DNA from: Pseudomonadota bacterium
GTDB lineage: Bacteria > Desulfobacterota > Desulfarculia > Desulfarculales > Desulfarculaceae
DNA: 64,000 nt
Assembly (NCBI GenBank): GCA_018902755.1
Contig: JAHIQI010000024.1
Coordinates: 1-64,000 of the forward strand
Direction of reading: 5' to 3'
Part shown: one piece after another, positions 32,072 through 41,187 of the stretch
How the letters are laid out: each line of letters begins with the position of its first letter
How positions within the stretch are numbered: position 1 is the stretch's first letter
Program-made: the position numbers and the translations under genes
The notes under the pieces: model-generated
What the model was told of the DNA's origin: nothing
What the model saw: the letters and a program-made list of their open reading frames with translations, nothing else
Database searches by the model: none

Positions 32072-33640
32072 CTAACACAATCGGCCATTACCGGCCAGGG
32101 CCGCCAGGCGGTAGAGCACCACCCGGGCCATGGGCTCCATTACCGCGGCGTCCACCTTTTGCTTCAGCTCCGGGGCCAGGCCCTCCAGGCCCTGGGCGGC
32201 CCAGGCGAACAGGGGGCTGTCCGCAAAAGGCTTGCCCTGGGGCGGGGCCATGGGCAACTCGCTGTGGCGCAGGTAATGGTATTGCCGCTTGAGGTGGCCC
32301 TTGGGGTTGAGCACGTCGGTCAGGGGCCTGCGGAAATAGGCCGACACATAGAACACCAGGGGCTCCAAATAGGGGAAGCGCACCGGCTTGTGAAAGTAGC
32401 GCGAGGCGTTTCTGAACAAGGCGGTGTTACCGGTGGTCATGTTGTGGATGCGCTTGAAGTGCAGGATGGGCCAATAGCCCCGGGGGCCGGTGAGGGCGAG
32501 CATCCGGGAGCCCAGGCCTGAGAGCATGCGGCTGTCCACCATGCCGCCGGGCCGGGGCCCGCCAAAGGAACGGGCCGCCTCCAAACGGTAGGCCACCCTG
32601 GTCAGGGGCTTTTGGGGCGACACCGGGCTTTTGAACAGCAGATCCTTGGGGCCCATGCGCGAGGTGAGGGCGAAAAACTGCATGGTGTCCGCGTTCTGCC
32701 CGCTGAGGATCTCGCCGCAGGAGGCCCGGCTGAAGGCCTGGTACATGGAAAAGGAGGAATGGGCCGCGAAGGGGTCGTGCTCCACCGCGTCGCTCAAATA
32801 CTCGCGGTTCATCGGCTCGGTAAAGTCCACCGCCACCGGGGTGTAGGGCTTGCCCTGGGCCACGGCGTTTATCAGGGCCGCGCTGGCCTCCAGGCTGCGC
32901 TCCCGGTCCTGATAGGGCGCGGCCATGTAGATGGTCAGCACCTGCTCGATGCGCTCTTTTTGGCTCATGAGCAGGTAGTGGCTGTCGATGCCCGTGGAGT
33001 AGCACAGGGTGTAAGGCCCCGCCCCCAGGCGGCGGCCCACCACGGCGTAGAGGTCGTCCCAGGTGAAGGGCTTGCCGGCGGGCGGGTCGGGGCACACCGC
33101 CGCGGTCATGCCCAGGGACGCGCCCTCCACCTGGTAGAGGGTGCCCACGCTGAGCCGGTTCAGATCCTTGAAATAGGTGCGCCCCGGCGCGCAGGTCTTC
33201 TTGCGGCTGAACCAGGCCAACTGCGCCGGGTCGTAGGTCTCCCAGGCCAGCAGGTCGCGGCCCTGGGCGAAGGCCCGCCAGGAGTCGCTGATGACCAGGC
33301 GGCCGTCCTGGGACCACCAGTACACCGTGTTGCCCAGCTCGTCGGAAGTGAGCACCCGCTCCAGGGACCCGTCCCGGCAAACCAGGATGAGGTAGGCCCC
33401 GGAAAGGGCGGCCAGGCCGGACAGGCGGGAAGGGTCGGCCAGCCAGGCGGCCAGGGCCTCTTCCAGGGCACGGCCCACGGTCGTGGGGTCGTCATCGTAG
33501 TCCAGGCGCCCGTATTCCACCCGCCAGCCGGGGCGGCCCAGGACATGAACCTGACGCCCGGCGGCCTGGATGGTCCCTTGGCTTTGCAAATCCGCCCGGC
33601 GGCTTATTTCCACCCTGGCGTTGGTCAACTCCAGCAGCAC
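32072..33640 (-). CDS. Asparagine synthase-like protein lacking the glutaminase cysteine, 522 aa
   Basis: GTG 33640 has GGAGAAG upstream. Residues about 70-200 resemble the Ntn-type glutaminase half of asparagine synthetase (LSGLAALSGAYLILV, then ELGNTVYWW), but position 2 is Leu, not the nucleophile Cys. Residues 215-220, STGIDS, are a variant of the SGGxDS pyrophosphatase loop that adenylates the substrate carboxylate. Beta-lactam synthetase-like proteins share this loss, so ammonia from glutamine is probably not used. The gene starts the minus-strand stretch leading to the MBL/cyclase genes, 57 bp away. The substrate is unknown. Confidence 0.8.
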   Translation of the reverse strand: MLLELTNARVEISRRADLQSQGTIQAAGRQVHVLGRPGWRVEYGRLDYDDDPTTVGRALEEALAAWLADPSRLSGLAALSGAYLILVCRDGSLERVLTSDELGNTVYWWSQDGRLVISDSWRAFAQGRDLLAWETYDPAQLAWFSRKKTCAPGRTYFKDLNRLSVGTLYQVEGASLGMTAAVCPDPPAGKPFTWDDLYAVVGRRLGAGPYTLCYSTGIDSHYLLMSQKERIEQVLTIYMAAPYQDRERSLEASAALINAVAQGKPYTPVAVDFTEPMNREYLSDAVEHDPFAAHSSFSMYQAFSRASCGEILSGQNADTMQFFALTSRMGPKDLLFKSPVSPQKPLTRVAYRLEAARSFGGPRPGGMVDSRMLSGLGSRMLALTGPRGYWPILHFKRIHNMTTGNTALFRNASRYFHKPVRFPYLEPLVFYVSAYFRRPLTDVLNPKGHLKRQYHYLRHSELPMAPPQGKPFADSPLFAWAAQGLEGLAPELKQKVDAAVMEPMARVVLYRLAALAGNGRLC

Positions 33641-33702
33641 GGCTTCTCCCCACCCAAAAGCTCAGACCCGCGATGCATGATTATAGCCCCCTTTAGGGGC
33701 TC

Positions 33703-33984
33703 CTAGAGCTTGAACCACTCGGTGAGTTTTTCCATCACCTGGGGGGTGGTCTTTTCGCTCAGGTTGATGGCGTCGCGCTTCTTGAAAACGCCGCCCACCT
33801 TTTGGTAGCGCCGGAAACCGGCCTTGGGCGCGCCGAACTCGCCGGTCTTTTTGTCGAGCTCGCGGTAGAGGAACAGCACCGTGGTCCACAGGCCCTTGTT
33901 GAGCACCTGCTTGTCCAATTGCTCCACCAAAACCTGGCCGTCCTCTTCGTATTGCACCGTCAACTCGTCGTAATCGTTGGCCAC
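33703..33984 (-). CDS. Small conserved-looking hypothetical protein, 93 aa
   Basis: GTG 33984 has AAGGA six bases upstream and gives MANDYDELTVQYEEDGQVLV. The longer frame has no better site. The protein is soluble, charged and cysteine-free, with a basic middle (RRYQKVGGVFKKRDAINLSE) and a helical end. I do not recognise the family. It sits between the glycosyltransferase (85 bp upstream) and the asparagine-synthase-like gene, all on the minus strand. Confidence 0.65.
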   Translation of the reverse strand: MANDYDELTVQYEEDGQVLVEQLDKQVLNKGLWTTVLFLYRELDKKTGEFGAPKAGFRRYQKVGGVFKKRDAINLSEKTTPQVMEKLTEWFKL

Positions 33985-34068
33985 GTTAAATCCTTTCGGG
34001 TCCATATGAGGGGCGCCCCGTCCGGAGACCGGGCGGGGCGGAGAAATTCGCGCCAAGGCGCGCGGCTT

Positions 34069-35433
34069 CTATTTGAAGCGCTGCTTGTCCTCTTCCAGAG
34101 CGTCCACGATGTGGGCGGAAACCTCGGGAAGCTTCCAAAGGATGCGCTCCCAGGAGGGCAGGTGGCGCACCTCCAGGGACTCCTCCTTGAGTTTTTCCTC
34201 CAGGCGCAGGATGGTCTGTTGCAGGCCCTGGTCCACGAAGGGCTTGAACACATCGTAGGTGGCGGTGAGGCGCAGCATCTTTTCCGCGATGTGCGAGGGG
34301 GCCGAGAGGTGATCGGCGGTCTGGACGATGGCCCGGGAGAGCACCTCGTAGACCATGCTCTCCTCGGAGTCGCGGTCGTAGTTCAGGTTGTTGAACTCGG
34401 CGTTGTCCGAGTACTTCTTGATGATCTCCTCGGCGATGGACTCGTAGGTAAGCGCCAGGTCGCGGAAGAACTCCTCGCCCACCTCCAGGCCCTCCTCCAC
34501 GATCAACGCGTGCAAGAGGGTCTGAATGATGTCCAGGGACATCTTGTGCAGGCCGCTCTTGGGGTCGTCGGTGCTCACCCGCTGGTGCTTGTGGTCGAAG
34601 CTCTTGCGGGTGAACTCCACCTGGGCCACGTGGGAGGCCTTGCGGAACACCTCGATGAGGGTGAATATCTCCACGCCCCAGTCCAGGGAGTAGCGCATCT
34701 TCCGTAACAGCCACATGTCCAGGCAGACCTCGCCGGAGAGCTGATAGTCGAAGCTCAACAGGAAGTCCACCAGGCGCAGCATTTTTTCTTCGCTGCCCTC
34801 GCTGAACTTGCGCTTGAGCGACAGCAGCAGGGGGTCCAACAGCAGGCGCTTGACCCGCCCGAAGAGGCGCTGGCCGTTCCAGCGGGCGTAAAAAGCCTTG
34901 GAGAACGGGTAGTTGTGCACCAGCACCGGGTAGAAGAGGCGGTCCAACTGGCGGCGCTGGAAGGTCTTGATGTCCGCGTCCAACAGGCCCACGCAGGTGG
35001 CCCCCAAGGCCATGGCCACCCCGAAGCCCATGAACACGTTGCGGCCCTTGCCCCGGCGGGACAGGTCGAAGCCGCCGTCTTCCTCCAGCATTTTGTAGAT
35101 GCCGCTTATCGCCGGGCCGTCGTTCCACTGGATCAGGTAGTTCTTGAGCCCGCCCTTTTGGCAGATGTCGATGCAGGTGTGGACGTCTTTTTCGCTGGCC
35201 TGGTCCAGGCCGAAGATCACGTGGGCCAGATACTTGGCGCTGGACAACTCCGCCACGATATTTTCGAACACCGGGCGGTTCTCCGGATCGGTGAACTCGC
35301 TGGCCAGGGCCGGCACGATGAGCACGGGTTTTTTCCAGCGGGCCGCATGCACCAGCTGCTGCAGGATGTCCTGTTTGTCTTGCAGGACGTAGTAGCTGGT
35401 GACTCGGGAGTGGGTCTGGGCGAAGCTGGGCAT
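34069..35433 (-). CDS. GT81-like glycosyltransferase (glucosyl-3-phosphoglycerate synthase type), 454 aa
   Basis: ATG 35433 has GGAG nine bases upstream. Residues about 40-160 form a GT-A nucleotide-sugar domain with GKGRNVFMGFGVAMALGA and the DxD motif LLDADIK (Asp152, Asp154). The following FYARW...GRVKRLLLDPLL and DYQLSGEVCLDMWLL parts resemble GpgS, the GT81 enzyme that makes glucosyl-3-phosphoglycerate for the solute glucosylglycerate. A long C-terminal helical extension of about 150 residues is unlike short GpgS proteins. No obvious GpgP phosphatase lies next to it. The precise donor and acceptor are uncertain. Confidence 0.72.
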   Translation of the reverse strand: MPSFAQTHSRVTSYYVLQDKQDILQQLVHAARWKKPVLIVPALASEFTDPENRPVFENIVAELSSAKYLAHVIFGLDQASEKDVHTCIDICQKGGLKNYLIQWNDGPAISGIYKMLEEDGGFDLSRRGKGRNVFMGFGVAMALGATCVGLLDADIKTFQRRQLDRLFYPVLVHNYPFSKAFYARWNGQRLFGRVKRLLLDPLLLSLKRKFSEGSEEKMLRLVDFLLSFDYQLSGEVCLDMWLLRKMRYSLDWGVEIFTLIEVFRKASHVAQVEFTRKSFDHKHQRVSTDDPKSGLHKMSLDIIQTLLHALIVEEGLEVGEEFFRDLALTYESIAEEIIKKYSDNAEFNNLNYDRDSEESMVYEVLSRAIVQTADHLSAPSHIAEKMLRLTATYDVFKPFVDQGLQQTILRLEEKLKEESLEVRHLPSWERILWKLPEVSAHIVDALEEDKQRFK

Positions 35434-35508
35434 AAACGAGTGTCTCCTTGGCGCGTCGAACTGAAAAGCCCCCAACGGAAAGCGAAAATTTCCCGGCGGA
35501 GCTGCGAT

Positions 35509-36726
35509 CTATTCTGGTTTCTCCTTATTATGCCCCTTGGGAGGCCCTTGGTCCAGGGGAGCCTGGGAGGCCGGTATCTGGGCGGCCCTGGTGATGGCCT
35601 TTTCCCCGAAGCGGGCCACGATGGCGTCCTCGGCCCGGCCCAGGGCCTGGTTGCGCCCGGTTTTCTCGCTCCCGAACAGCTCCGTCTGGCCCTGGCCGGG
35701 GGCGCCGAGGTGGCTCACCCCCACCCCGATGAGGCGGAAGGGGCCGGGCGCGCCGTAGGCCTCCATAAGCTCCCGGGCCGCCGCGAAGATCTCCGAGGCC
35801 GCGTCCGTGGGCTGGGCCAAGGTGGTGCTGCGGGTGACCAGGCGATGGTCGCGGTGCTTGAGCTTCAGGGTCACGGTGCGCCCGCAAAACCCCTGGCCGC
35901 GCAGTCGCCGGGCCACCTTTTGGCTCAGGCCCAGGAGATGGGCCGCCAGCACCTGGCGGTCGCCGGTGTCGGCCTCCAGGGTGATCTCGTTGCTCACGCT
36001 TTTCACCTCCCGGCCGGGGGTGACCCCGCTCTCGTCCCGGCCCCAGGCCAGGTCCCACAGCCGGTGGCCGAACACCCCCATCACCCGCTCCAGCCGCTCC
36101 GGCCCCAGCTTCCTGAACTCCACCAGGCGGGTGAGGCCCATCTCCCCCAGCCGCGCCCGGGCGCGGGCCCCCACGCCGGGCACCTCCTTCAGGCTCACCG
36201 TGGCCAAGAAGGCCTCCAGGTCCGTTACCACGGTCAGACCGTCGGGCTTGTCGCGGTCGCTGGCGATCTTGGCCAAGAAGCGCACCGGCGCGATGCCCAC
36301 CGAGCAGGTGAGGCCGGTGGCCTGGTGCATGGCCCGCTTGATGGCCATGCCCGCCTGAGCCGGGGGGCCCCAGAGGCGCTCGGTGCCGGTGAGGTCCAGG
36401 TAGGCCTCGTCCACGCTCACCGGCTCCAGCAGCGGGGAGAACCCGGCCAGCACCTCCATGACCCGGCGGCTCACCTGGCGGTAGCGCTCCATGCGCGGGG
36501 TGAGGAACACCCCCTGGGGGCAGCGGGAGCGGGCCTCGAACATGGGCATGGCCGAGCGAACTCCGAAGCGGCGGGCCTCGTAGGAGGCGGCGGAGACCAC
36601 CCCCCGTTTGCCGCCGCCCACGATGATGGGAGCCCCGGCCAACCGGGGTTGGTCCAGGCGCTCCACCGCCGCGTAAAAGGCGTCCATGTCCACATGGGCC
36701 AAAACCTGACCCTCAAGGCCTTGCAA
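35509..36726 (-). CDS. dinB: DNA polymerase IV (Y family), 405 aa
   Basis: TTG 36726 has GGGAGG upstream. Y-family motifs are clear: VDMDAFYAAVERLDQP with the first catalytic Asp, YEARRFGVRSAMP, and PVSVDEAYLDLTGTERL with the catalytic Asp-Glu pair. These are followed by the thumb HhH (KEVPGVGARARARLGEM) and the little-finger domain. The C-terminal 30 residues are Pro/Gln/Lys-rich and no clear beta-clamp motif is obvious. It performs error-prone translesion synthesis. No LexA box was recognised upstream. Confidence 0.93.
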   Translation of the reverse strand: MQGLEGQVLAHVDMDAFYAAVERLDQPRLAGAPIIVGGGKRGVVSAASYEARRFGVRSAMPMFEARSRCPQGVFLTPRMERYRQVSRRVMEVLAGFSPLLEPVSVDEAYLDLTGTERLWGPPAQAGMAIKRAMHQATGLTCSVGIAPVRFLAKIASDRDKPDGLTVVTDLEAFLATVSLKEVPGVGARARARLGEMGLTRLVEFRKLGPERLERVMGVFGHRLWDLAWGRDESGVTPGREVKSVSNEITLEADTGDRQVLAAHLLGLSQKVARRLRGQGFCGRTVTLKLKHRDHRLVTRSTTLAQPTDAASEIFAAARELMEAYGAPGPFRLIGVGVSHLGAPGQGQTELFGSEKTGRNQALGRAEDAIVARFGEKAITRAAQIPASQAPLDQGPPKGHNKEKPE

Positions 36727-36807
36727 GGCTTGCCTCCCGCCCTAAAACATGCTAGCTTCGCCCAGCTAGCCGTAAAGTGGAGTTTCCCTTTCCGGAGTGA
36801 GCCTATC

Positions 36808-37026
36808 TTGTACCTGCCAGATGATGCAAATCCGCGCAACCACGTGGGGGATCGCAACTTCGAGTGCCCCCATTACGTGTTTTGTCTGGATATCGCCGCG
36901 GCCAACATGTGGCCCAACTTCACTTGCGATTTTTGTATCTACAAAAAGACCAAGGAAGACAAAAAAATCGAGGAGTTGGATCTCTGCGCCCCCGGCTGGG
37001 AAGATATCTGGGGCGGCAGCGGTTAG
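36808..37026 (+). CDS. Small cysteine-rich protein, about 72 aa
   Basis: TTG 36808 has GGAG upstream (ending about 10 bases before) and begins YLPDDANPRNHVGDRNFECP. Five cysteines appear in the order CPHYVFC, CDFC and LC, which suggests a small zinc- or iron-sulfur-binding protein. The end is acidic and Trp-rich (GWEDIWGGSG). It is too short for most gene finders and sits between dinB (divergent) and suhB (convergent, 3 bp apart). Its AT-richer codons differ from the noise frames around it. The function is unknown. Confidence 0.55.
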   Translation: MYLPDDANPRNHVGDRNFECPHYVFCLDIAAANMWPNFTCDFCIYKKTKEDKKIEELDLCAPGWEDIWGGSG

Positions 37027-37029
37027 CCT

Positions 37030-37851
37030 TTAGACTCCCTTAAAATCCGGGAAACGCTTGGCGCACAGCCCCTGGAGCCAGGTGTGCAGGCCTGGGCAGG
37101 CGGCCACTATGTCGCCGCGCCACAGGGCCTCTTCGCCCCCGTGGAAGTCGCTGACCAGGCCCCCGGCCTCCTGCACCAGGAGTATCCCCGCGGCCACGTC
37201 CCAGGGCTTGAGGCCCAGTTCCCAGAACCCCTGCCCCCGCCCGGCGGCCACGTAGGCCAGGTCCAGGGCCGCCGAACCGGCCCGGCGCGCCCCGGCGCTC
37301 TCCAAAAACACGTCGCGGAACAGCTCCATGTAGGGGTCCAGCCATTGCTTGTGGCGGAAGGGGAAGCCGGTCATGAGCAATGCCTGCTCCGGACCGGCCA
37401 TGTCGGCCACGCTCAGGCGCTCCCCGTTCAGCCAGGCGCCCCCGCCCCGGCCGGCCACGAACTCCTCGTCCTTGGTCACGTCCAAGACCACCCCCGCCAG
37501 GGGCAGGCCATGCTCCACCAGGGCCACGCTCACGGCCACGTGGGGGAAGCCGTGGATATAATTGGTGGTTCCGTCCAGGGGGTCCACCACCCACAGGGGG
37601 CCCTCCTGGGCCTGGGCCTGGGCCAGGTCGGCCGGGGTCTCCTCCGAGAGCACCGCCTGGCCGGGAAAATGCTGGGCTATGGTGGCCAACACTGCCTTTT
37701 CACTGGCTAAATCAGCGTCGGTCACGTAGTCGAAGCGCTGTTTGCTCTGCACCTGGAGGTGCTGTCCCCAGCGTTCCAGCAGGATTTGGGCCCCGGCCCT
37801 GGCCGCAGCCTGGGCGCAATGGACGTACTCGGATGTCGTGGGCAAGGGCAA
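37030..37851 (-). CDS. suhB: Inositol monophosphatase-family phosphatase (SuhB-like), 273 aa
   Basis: Metal and phosphate motifs of the family are present: the early DADLASEKAV helix, VLSEET (Glu), WVVDPLDGTTNYIHGFPHVA, and near the end ELGLKPWDVAAGILLVQEAG. The enzyme removes phosphate from myo-inositol-1-phosphate or related sugar phosphates with magnesium. The start is TTG 37851 with AAGGA upstream. It diverges from pcnB across a 111 bp gap. A role with the GT81-like enzyme about 1.6 kb away is possible but unsupported. Confidence 0.88.
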   Translation of the reverse strand: MPLPTTSEYVHCAQAAARAGAQILLERWGQHLQVQSKQRFDYVTDADLASEKAVLATIAQHFPGQAVLSEETPADLAQAQAQEGPLWVVDPLDGTTNYIHGFPHVAVSVALVEHGLPLAGVVLDVTKDEEFVAGRGGGAWLNGERLSVADMAGPEQALLMTGFPFRHKQWLDPYMELFRDVFLESAGARRAGSAALDLAYVAAGRGQGFWELGLKPWDVAAGILLVQEAGGLVSDFHGGEEALWRGDIVAACPGLHTWLQGLCAKRFPDFKGV

Positions 37852-37962
37852 AATCCTTTCCCGAGTGGGAAGATCGCGAATTACCTCTTTATTTTTGGGC
37901 CATGCGTGCTATATGATGATAACCCAAAATGTATTTCGAGGCACCCCCAGCCGGAAGCGCCA

Positions 37963-39234
37963 GTGAGTTCATCCGCCGTTCAAGCCTCTGAAAAAAGCCT
38001 GCTCCAGCCCAGCATCATTCCGCGGCCGGAGCACTCCATCAGCCGCAAGGACATCGACAGCGATGCCTTGAAGGTTCTCTACCGCCTGCACAGCCATGGC
38101 TATTTGGCCTATCTGGTGGGCGGTGGGGTTCGCGACGTTCTCCTGGGGCGAAAGCCCAAGGATTTCGACGTGGCCACCGACGCCCGCCCCTCCGAGGTGC
38201 GCAAGCTGTTCAGGAACAGCCGCGTCATCGGCAAGCGTTTTCGGCTGATCCAGGTGTTTTTTCGGGGAGGCAAAATCATCGAGGTAAGCACCTTCCGCCG
38301 TCCCGCCGAAGAAGACAACAGCGAGGTGCTCAGCGACAACAACACCTTCGGCACCCCGGCCGAGGACGCCCTGCGCCGCGACCTGACCATCAACGCCCTG
38401 TTCTACAACATCGCCGACTACAGCGTTGTGGACTATGTTGACGGCCTGGCCGACCTGAAGGCCGGGCGCATCCGGGCGGTGGGCAACGCGGACGTGCGCT
38501 TCCACCGGGACCCGGTGCGGGTGCTCCGGGCGGTGCGCCACGCGGCGCGCACCGGCTTCACCCTGACCCCGGACACCCTGGAGGCGGTGCGGGAGCACCG
38601 AAGCGAATTGTGCCTGTGCCCCACCAGCCGGGTGCGCGACGAGCTGATGCGCGACCTCAAGGGCGGGGCCGCCGCCGCCTGGCTGGAGCTGGCCCACGAC
38701 ACCGGGGTGCTCTACAGCCTGCTGCCCACCCTGGAGCCCTACTACGGGCCCCAGGACAGCCCCCTGCGGGCCCGGGCGGCACAGTTGCTCTCCCGGGTGG
38801 ACCAGGCCCTGGCCCAGGGCAAGGACGTGGAAGAAGCGGTGGTGCTGTGCCTGCTGTTCTGGCCAGCCCTGGAAATGCTGGCCGAGGAGCAGGAATTCGC
38901 CCCCGGCCGCCAGGGGCGCTCCCAGTGGGCCCTTTGGGTGCGCGACGCCCTGCCCGAACTGTCCGAGCCGGTGGCCTTCGCCAAAAGAATCTTGGAGCGG
39001 GCCTGTCAGATCGCCGGGCTGATGGGGTTCGTGACCTTGGCCACCCCCGGGCAGGCGATGCCCAAGAAGGTGGTCGCCCGGGGCTACTATCCCGTGGCCT
39101 GCGACTTGGCCGGTTTTTTGGACTTGGACCTGGAGGGTATGAACCGCTCCGGGACCGACAACGGCACCACCAAACGCCGCCGCCGCAGGCGTCGGCGGCG
39201 TAAGCCGCGCAACAAAAGCGCGCCCCCCTCTTAG
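37963..39234 (+). CDS. pcnB: Poly(A) polymerase / tRNA nucleotidyltransferase family, 423 aa
   Basis: GTG 37963 has GGAAG upstream; the longer frame runs into the divergent suhB promoter. The nucleotidyltransferase core is intact: AYLVGGGVRDVLLGRKPKDF with the GG and DxD-like (DFDVAT) motifs, then RKLFRNSRVIGKRFRLI, RRDLTINALFYN and RFHRDPVRVLRAVRHAART. The C-terminus carries nine consecutive arginines followed by Lys and Arg, an RNA-binding tail typical of PcnB rather than CCA-adding enzymes. It polyadenylates RNA 3' ends, promoting decay. Confidence 0.88.
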   Translation: MSSSAVQASEKSLLQPSIIPRPEHSISRKDIDSDALKVLYRLHSHGYLAYLVGGGVRDVLLGRKPKDFDVATDARPSEVRKLFRNSRVIGKRFRLIQVFFRGGKIIEVSTFRRPAEEDNSEVLSDNNTFGTPAEDALRRDLTINALFYNIADYSVVDYVDGLADLKAGRIRAVGNADVRFHRDPVRVLRAVRHAARTGFTLTPDTLEAVREHRSELCLCPTSRVRDELMRDLKGGAAAAWLELAHDTGVLYSLLPTLEPYYGPQDSPLRARAAQLLSRVDQALAQGKDVEEAVVLCLLFWPALEMLAEEQEFAPGRQGRSQWALWVRDALPELSEPVAFAKRILERACQIAGLMGFVTLATPGQAMPKKVVARGYYPVACDLAGFLDLDLEGMNRSGTDNGTTKRRRRRRRRRKPRNKSAPPS

Positions 39235-39254
39235 CACCGAAAGAGAGATAAGAG

Positions 39255-41099
39255 ATGGCCGCCCCCGCCGCCCCCGCAGTTGCTGACGCCGGCAACGAGG
39301 CCGGCATCCTTAACATTCCCCAGCTTCTATTCCAGCGGGTGGACCTGCTGGGCGAGCGCACCGCCATGCGCCTGAAGGAGTTCGGGCTGTGGCAAGACAT
39401 CTCTTGGAACACCTACGGCGAAAAGGTGCGCCAGGCGGCCATGGGAGTGGCCGCCCTGGGGGTGGAGCCGGGCGACACCGTGGCCGTGATCGGCGAAAAC
39501 CGGCCCGAGTGGCTCTTCGCCGACCTGGGCGTCATGGCCGCCGGGGGGGTTACCACCGGCATCTACACCACCAACGCCGCCGAGGAGTGCGGCTACATCC
39601 TGAGCCACTCCCAGGCCAAGGTCTACATCGTCGAGGACGAGGAGCAGCTGGACAAGGCCCTGGAGGTGCGCGGCGAGTGCCCCAACCTGAGCAAAATCGT
39701 GGTCATCGACACCGAAGGTCTCAGGCATTTCTCCGACCCCATGGTCATGGATTTTGAGGAGCTGCTGGCCCTGGGCCGCGAGCACGACGCGGCCAACCCC
39801 GGCCTGTTCGAGGCGCGCCTGGCCGCCCGGGGCCCGGACGACCTGGCCCTTCTGATTTACACAAGTGGCACCACCGGCCCGCCCAAGGGGGCCATGCTCA
39901 GCCACAACAACGTGCTCTGGACCACCAAGGCCCTGGCCCAGGCCATCCCTGTGTACCAGGAAGACGAGTTGCTATCGTTTTTGCCGCTGAGCCACATCGC
40001 CGAGCGCATGTTCTCGGTGTACATGCACCTTCGCTTCATGTACACGGTCAACTTCATCGAAAACACCGACACGGTCACCGAGAACGTGGTGGAGGTCAGC
40101 CCCACCGTGTTCTTCGCGGTGCCGCGCATCTGGGAAAAATACTCCTCCTCCATTTACATCAAGATGAAGGACGCCACCTGGTTCAAGCGCCTGGTGTTCG
40201 CCCTTGCGCTGAAGATCGGCAAGCGCCGGGCCAAGGCCCGGCTCAGCGAGCAGGGGGTGGGCGCGGCCCTGGGCCTGGCCTTCGCCCTGGCCCACGCGGC
40301 GGTGTTCAAGAAGCTCAAGGAGCGCCTGGGCCTGGAGCGGGTGCGCCTAGCGGTGAGCGGCGCGGCCCCCATCAGCCCGGACGTGCTCAGGTTCTACCAC
40401 GCCATCGGCCTGCCGCTAAGGCAGGTGTATGGCCAGACCGAGGACACCGGCCCCACCTCCATCCACCACGGCGACCTCATCGAGGCGGAAAACGTGGGCC
40501 CGGCGGTGCCGGGGGTGGAGGTTAAGATCGCCCCGGACGGCGAGATTCTGGTCAAGGGCGAGAACGTGTTCCTGGGCTACTACCGCAACCCCGAGGCCAC
40601 CGCCGAGACCCTGGAGGACGGCTGGCTGCACTCGGGCGACGTGGGCGAGCTGGACCAGCGGGGCTACCTGACCATCACCGACCGCAAGAAGGACCTGATC
40701 ATCACCAGCGGCGGCAAGAACATCGCCCCCCAGTACCTGGAGAACAAGCTCAAGTTCAGCCCCTACATCAACGACGCGGTGGTCATCGGCGACCAGCGCA
40801 AGTTCGTCAGCGCCCTGGTGTTCATCGACGAGGACAACGTATTCAAGTATGCCCAGGACAACAAGATACCCTTCACCACCTACGCCAGCCTGACCCAGGC
40901 CAAGGAGGTGAAGGAGCTGATCGCCCGCGAGATCGAGGACGTGAACAAGACTCTGGCCCGGGTGGAGCAGATAAAGCGCTTCACCATCCTGCCAAAGAAG
41001 CTCCTGGAAGAGGACGGCGAGGTCACCCCCACCATGAAGGTGAAGCGCAAGTACATCAACGAGACTTACGCGGATATGATCAACGCCATGTATCGGTAG
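39255..41099 (+). CDS. Long-chain fatty acid-CoA ligase, AMP-forming (FadD15-type), 614 aa
   Basis: ANL motifs: YTSGTTGPPKGAMLSH P-loop, LPLSHIAERMFSVYMHLRF, YGQTEDTGPTSIHH, WLHSGDVGELDQRGYLTITD and RKKDLIITSGGKNIAPQYLE, with Lys in the C-terminal lobe. The DRKKDLI...GGKNIAPQ form marks the long-chain/bubblegum-like subgroup. It activates long-chain fatty acids to acyl-CoA for degradation or lipid synthesis. It follows pcnB by 20 bp and is probably co-transcribed. A strong terminator follows at 41135-41172. Confidence 0.92.
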   Translation: MAAPAAPAVADAGNEAGILNIPQLLFQRVDLLGERTAMRLKEFGLWQDISWNTYGEKVRQAAMGVAALGVEPGDTVAVIGENRPEWLFADLGVMAAGGVTTGIYTTNAAEECGYILSHSQAKVYIVEDEEQLDKALEVRGECPNLSKIVVIDTEGLRHFSDPMVMDFEELLALGREHDAANPGLFEARLAARGPDDLALLIYTSGTTGPPKGAMLSHNNVLWTTKALAQAIPVYQEDELLSFLPLSHIAERMFSVYMHLRFMYTVNFIENTDTVTENVVEVSPTVFFAVPRIWEKYSSSIYIKMKDATWFKRLVFALALKIGKRRAKARLSEQGVGAALGLAFALAHAAVFKKLKERLGLERVRLAVSGAAPISPDVLRFYHAIGLPLRQVYGQTEDTGPTSIHHGDLIEAENVGPAVPGVEVKIAPDGEILVKGENVFLGYYRNPEATAETLEDGWLHSGDVGELDQRGYLTITDRKKDLIITSGGKNIAPQYLENKLKFSPYINDAVVIGDQRKFVSALVFIDEDNVFKYAQDNKIPFTTYASLTQAKEVKELIAREIEDVNKTLARVEQIKRFTILPKKLLEEDGEVTPTMKVKRKYINETYADMINAMYR

Positions 41100-41134
41100 G
41101 CGGCGGCGCTAAGCGCCGACAAAGCAAACAAAAA

Positions 41135-41172
41135 CGCCCCGGCCGATCATGGCCGGGGCGTCTTAATTTTTA
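41135..41172. terminator. Bidirectional Rho-independent terminator
   Basis: CGCCCCGGCC and GGCCGGGGCG form a perfect ten-base-pair stem with loop GATCAT, flanked by AAAAA on the left and TCTTAATTTTT on the right. It separates the convergent acyl-CoA ligase and SGNH-hydrolase genes and can serve both. Confidence 0.9.
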
Positions 41173-41187
41173 GAGTCGCGTCGGAGG

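Noticed and set aside
15752..33640. N-acetylglutaminylglutamine amide (NAGGN) biosynthesis cluster
   Set aside because: A GNAT fusion, ATP-grasp ligases and an asparagine-synthase-like gene are present, but they are separated by many kilobases and lie on different strands, and the domain order differs.
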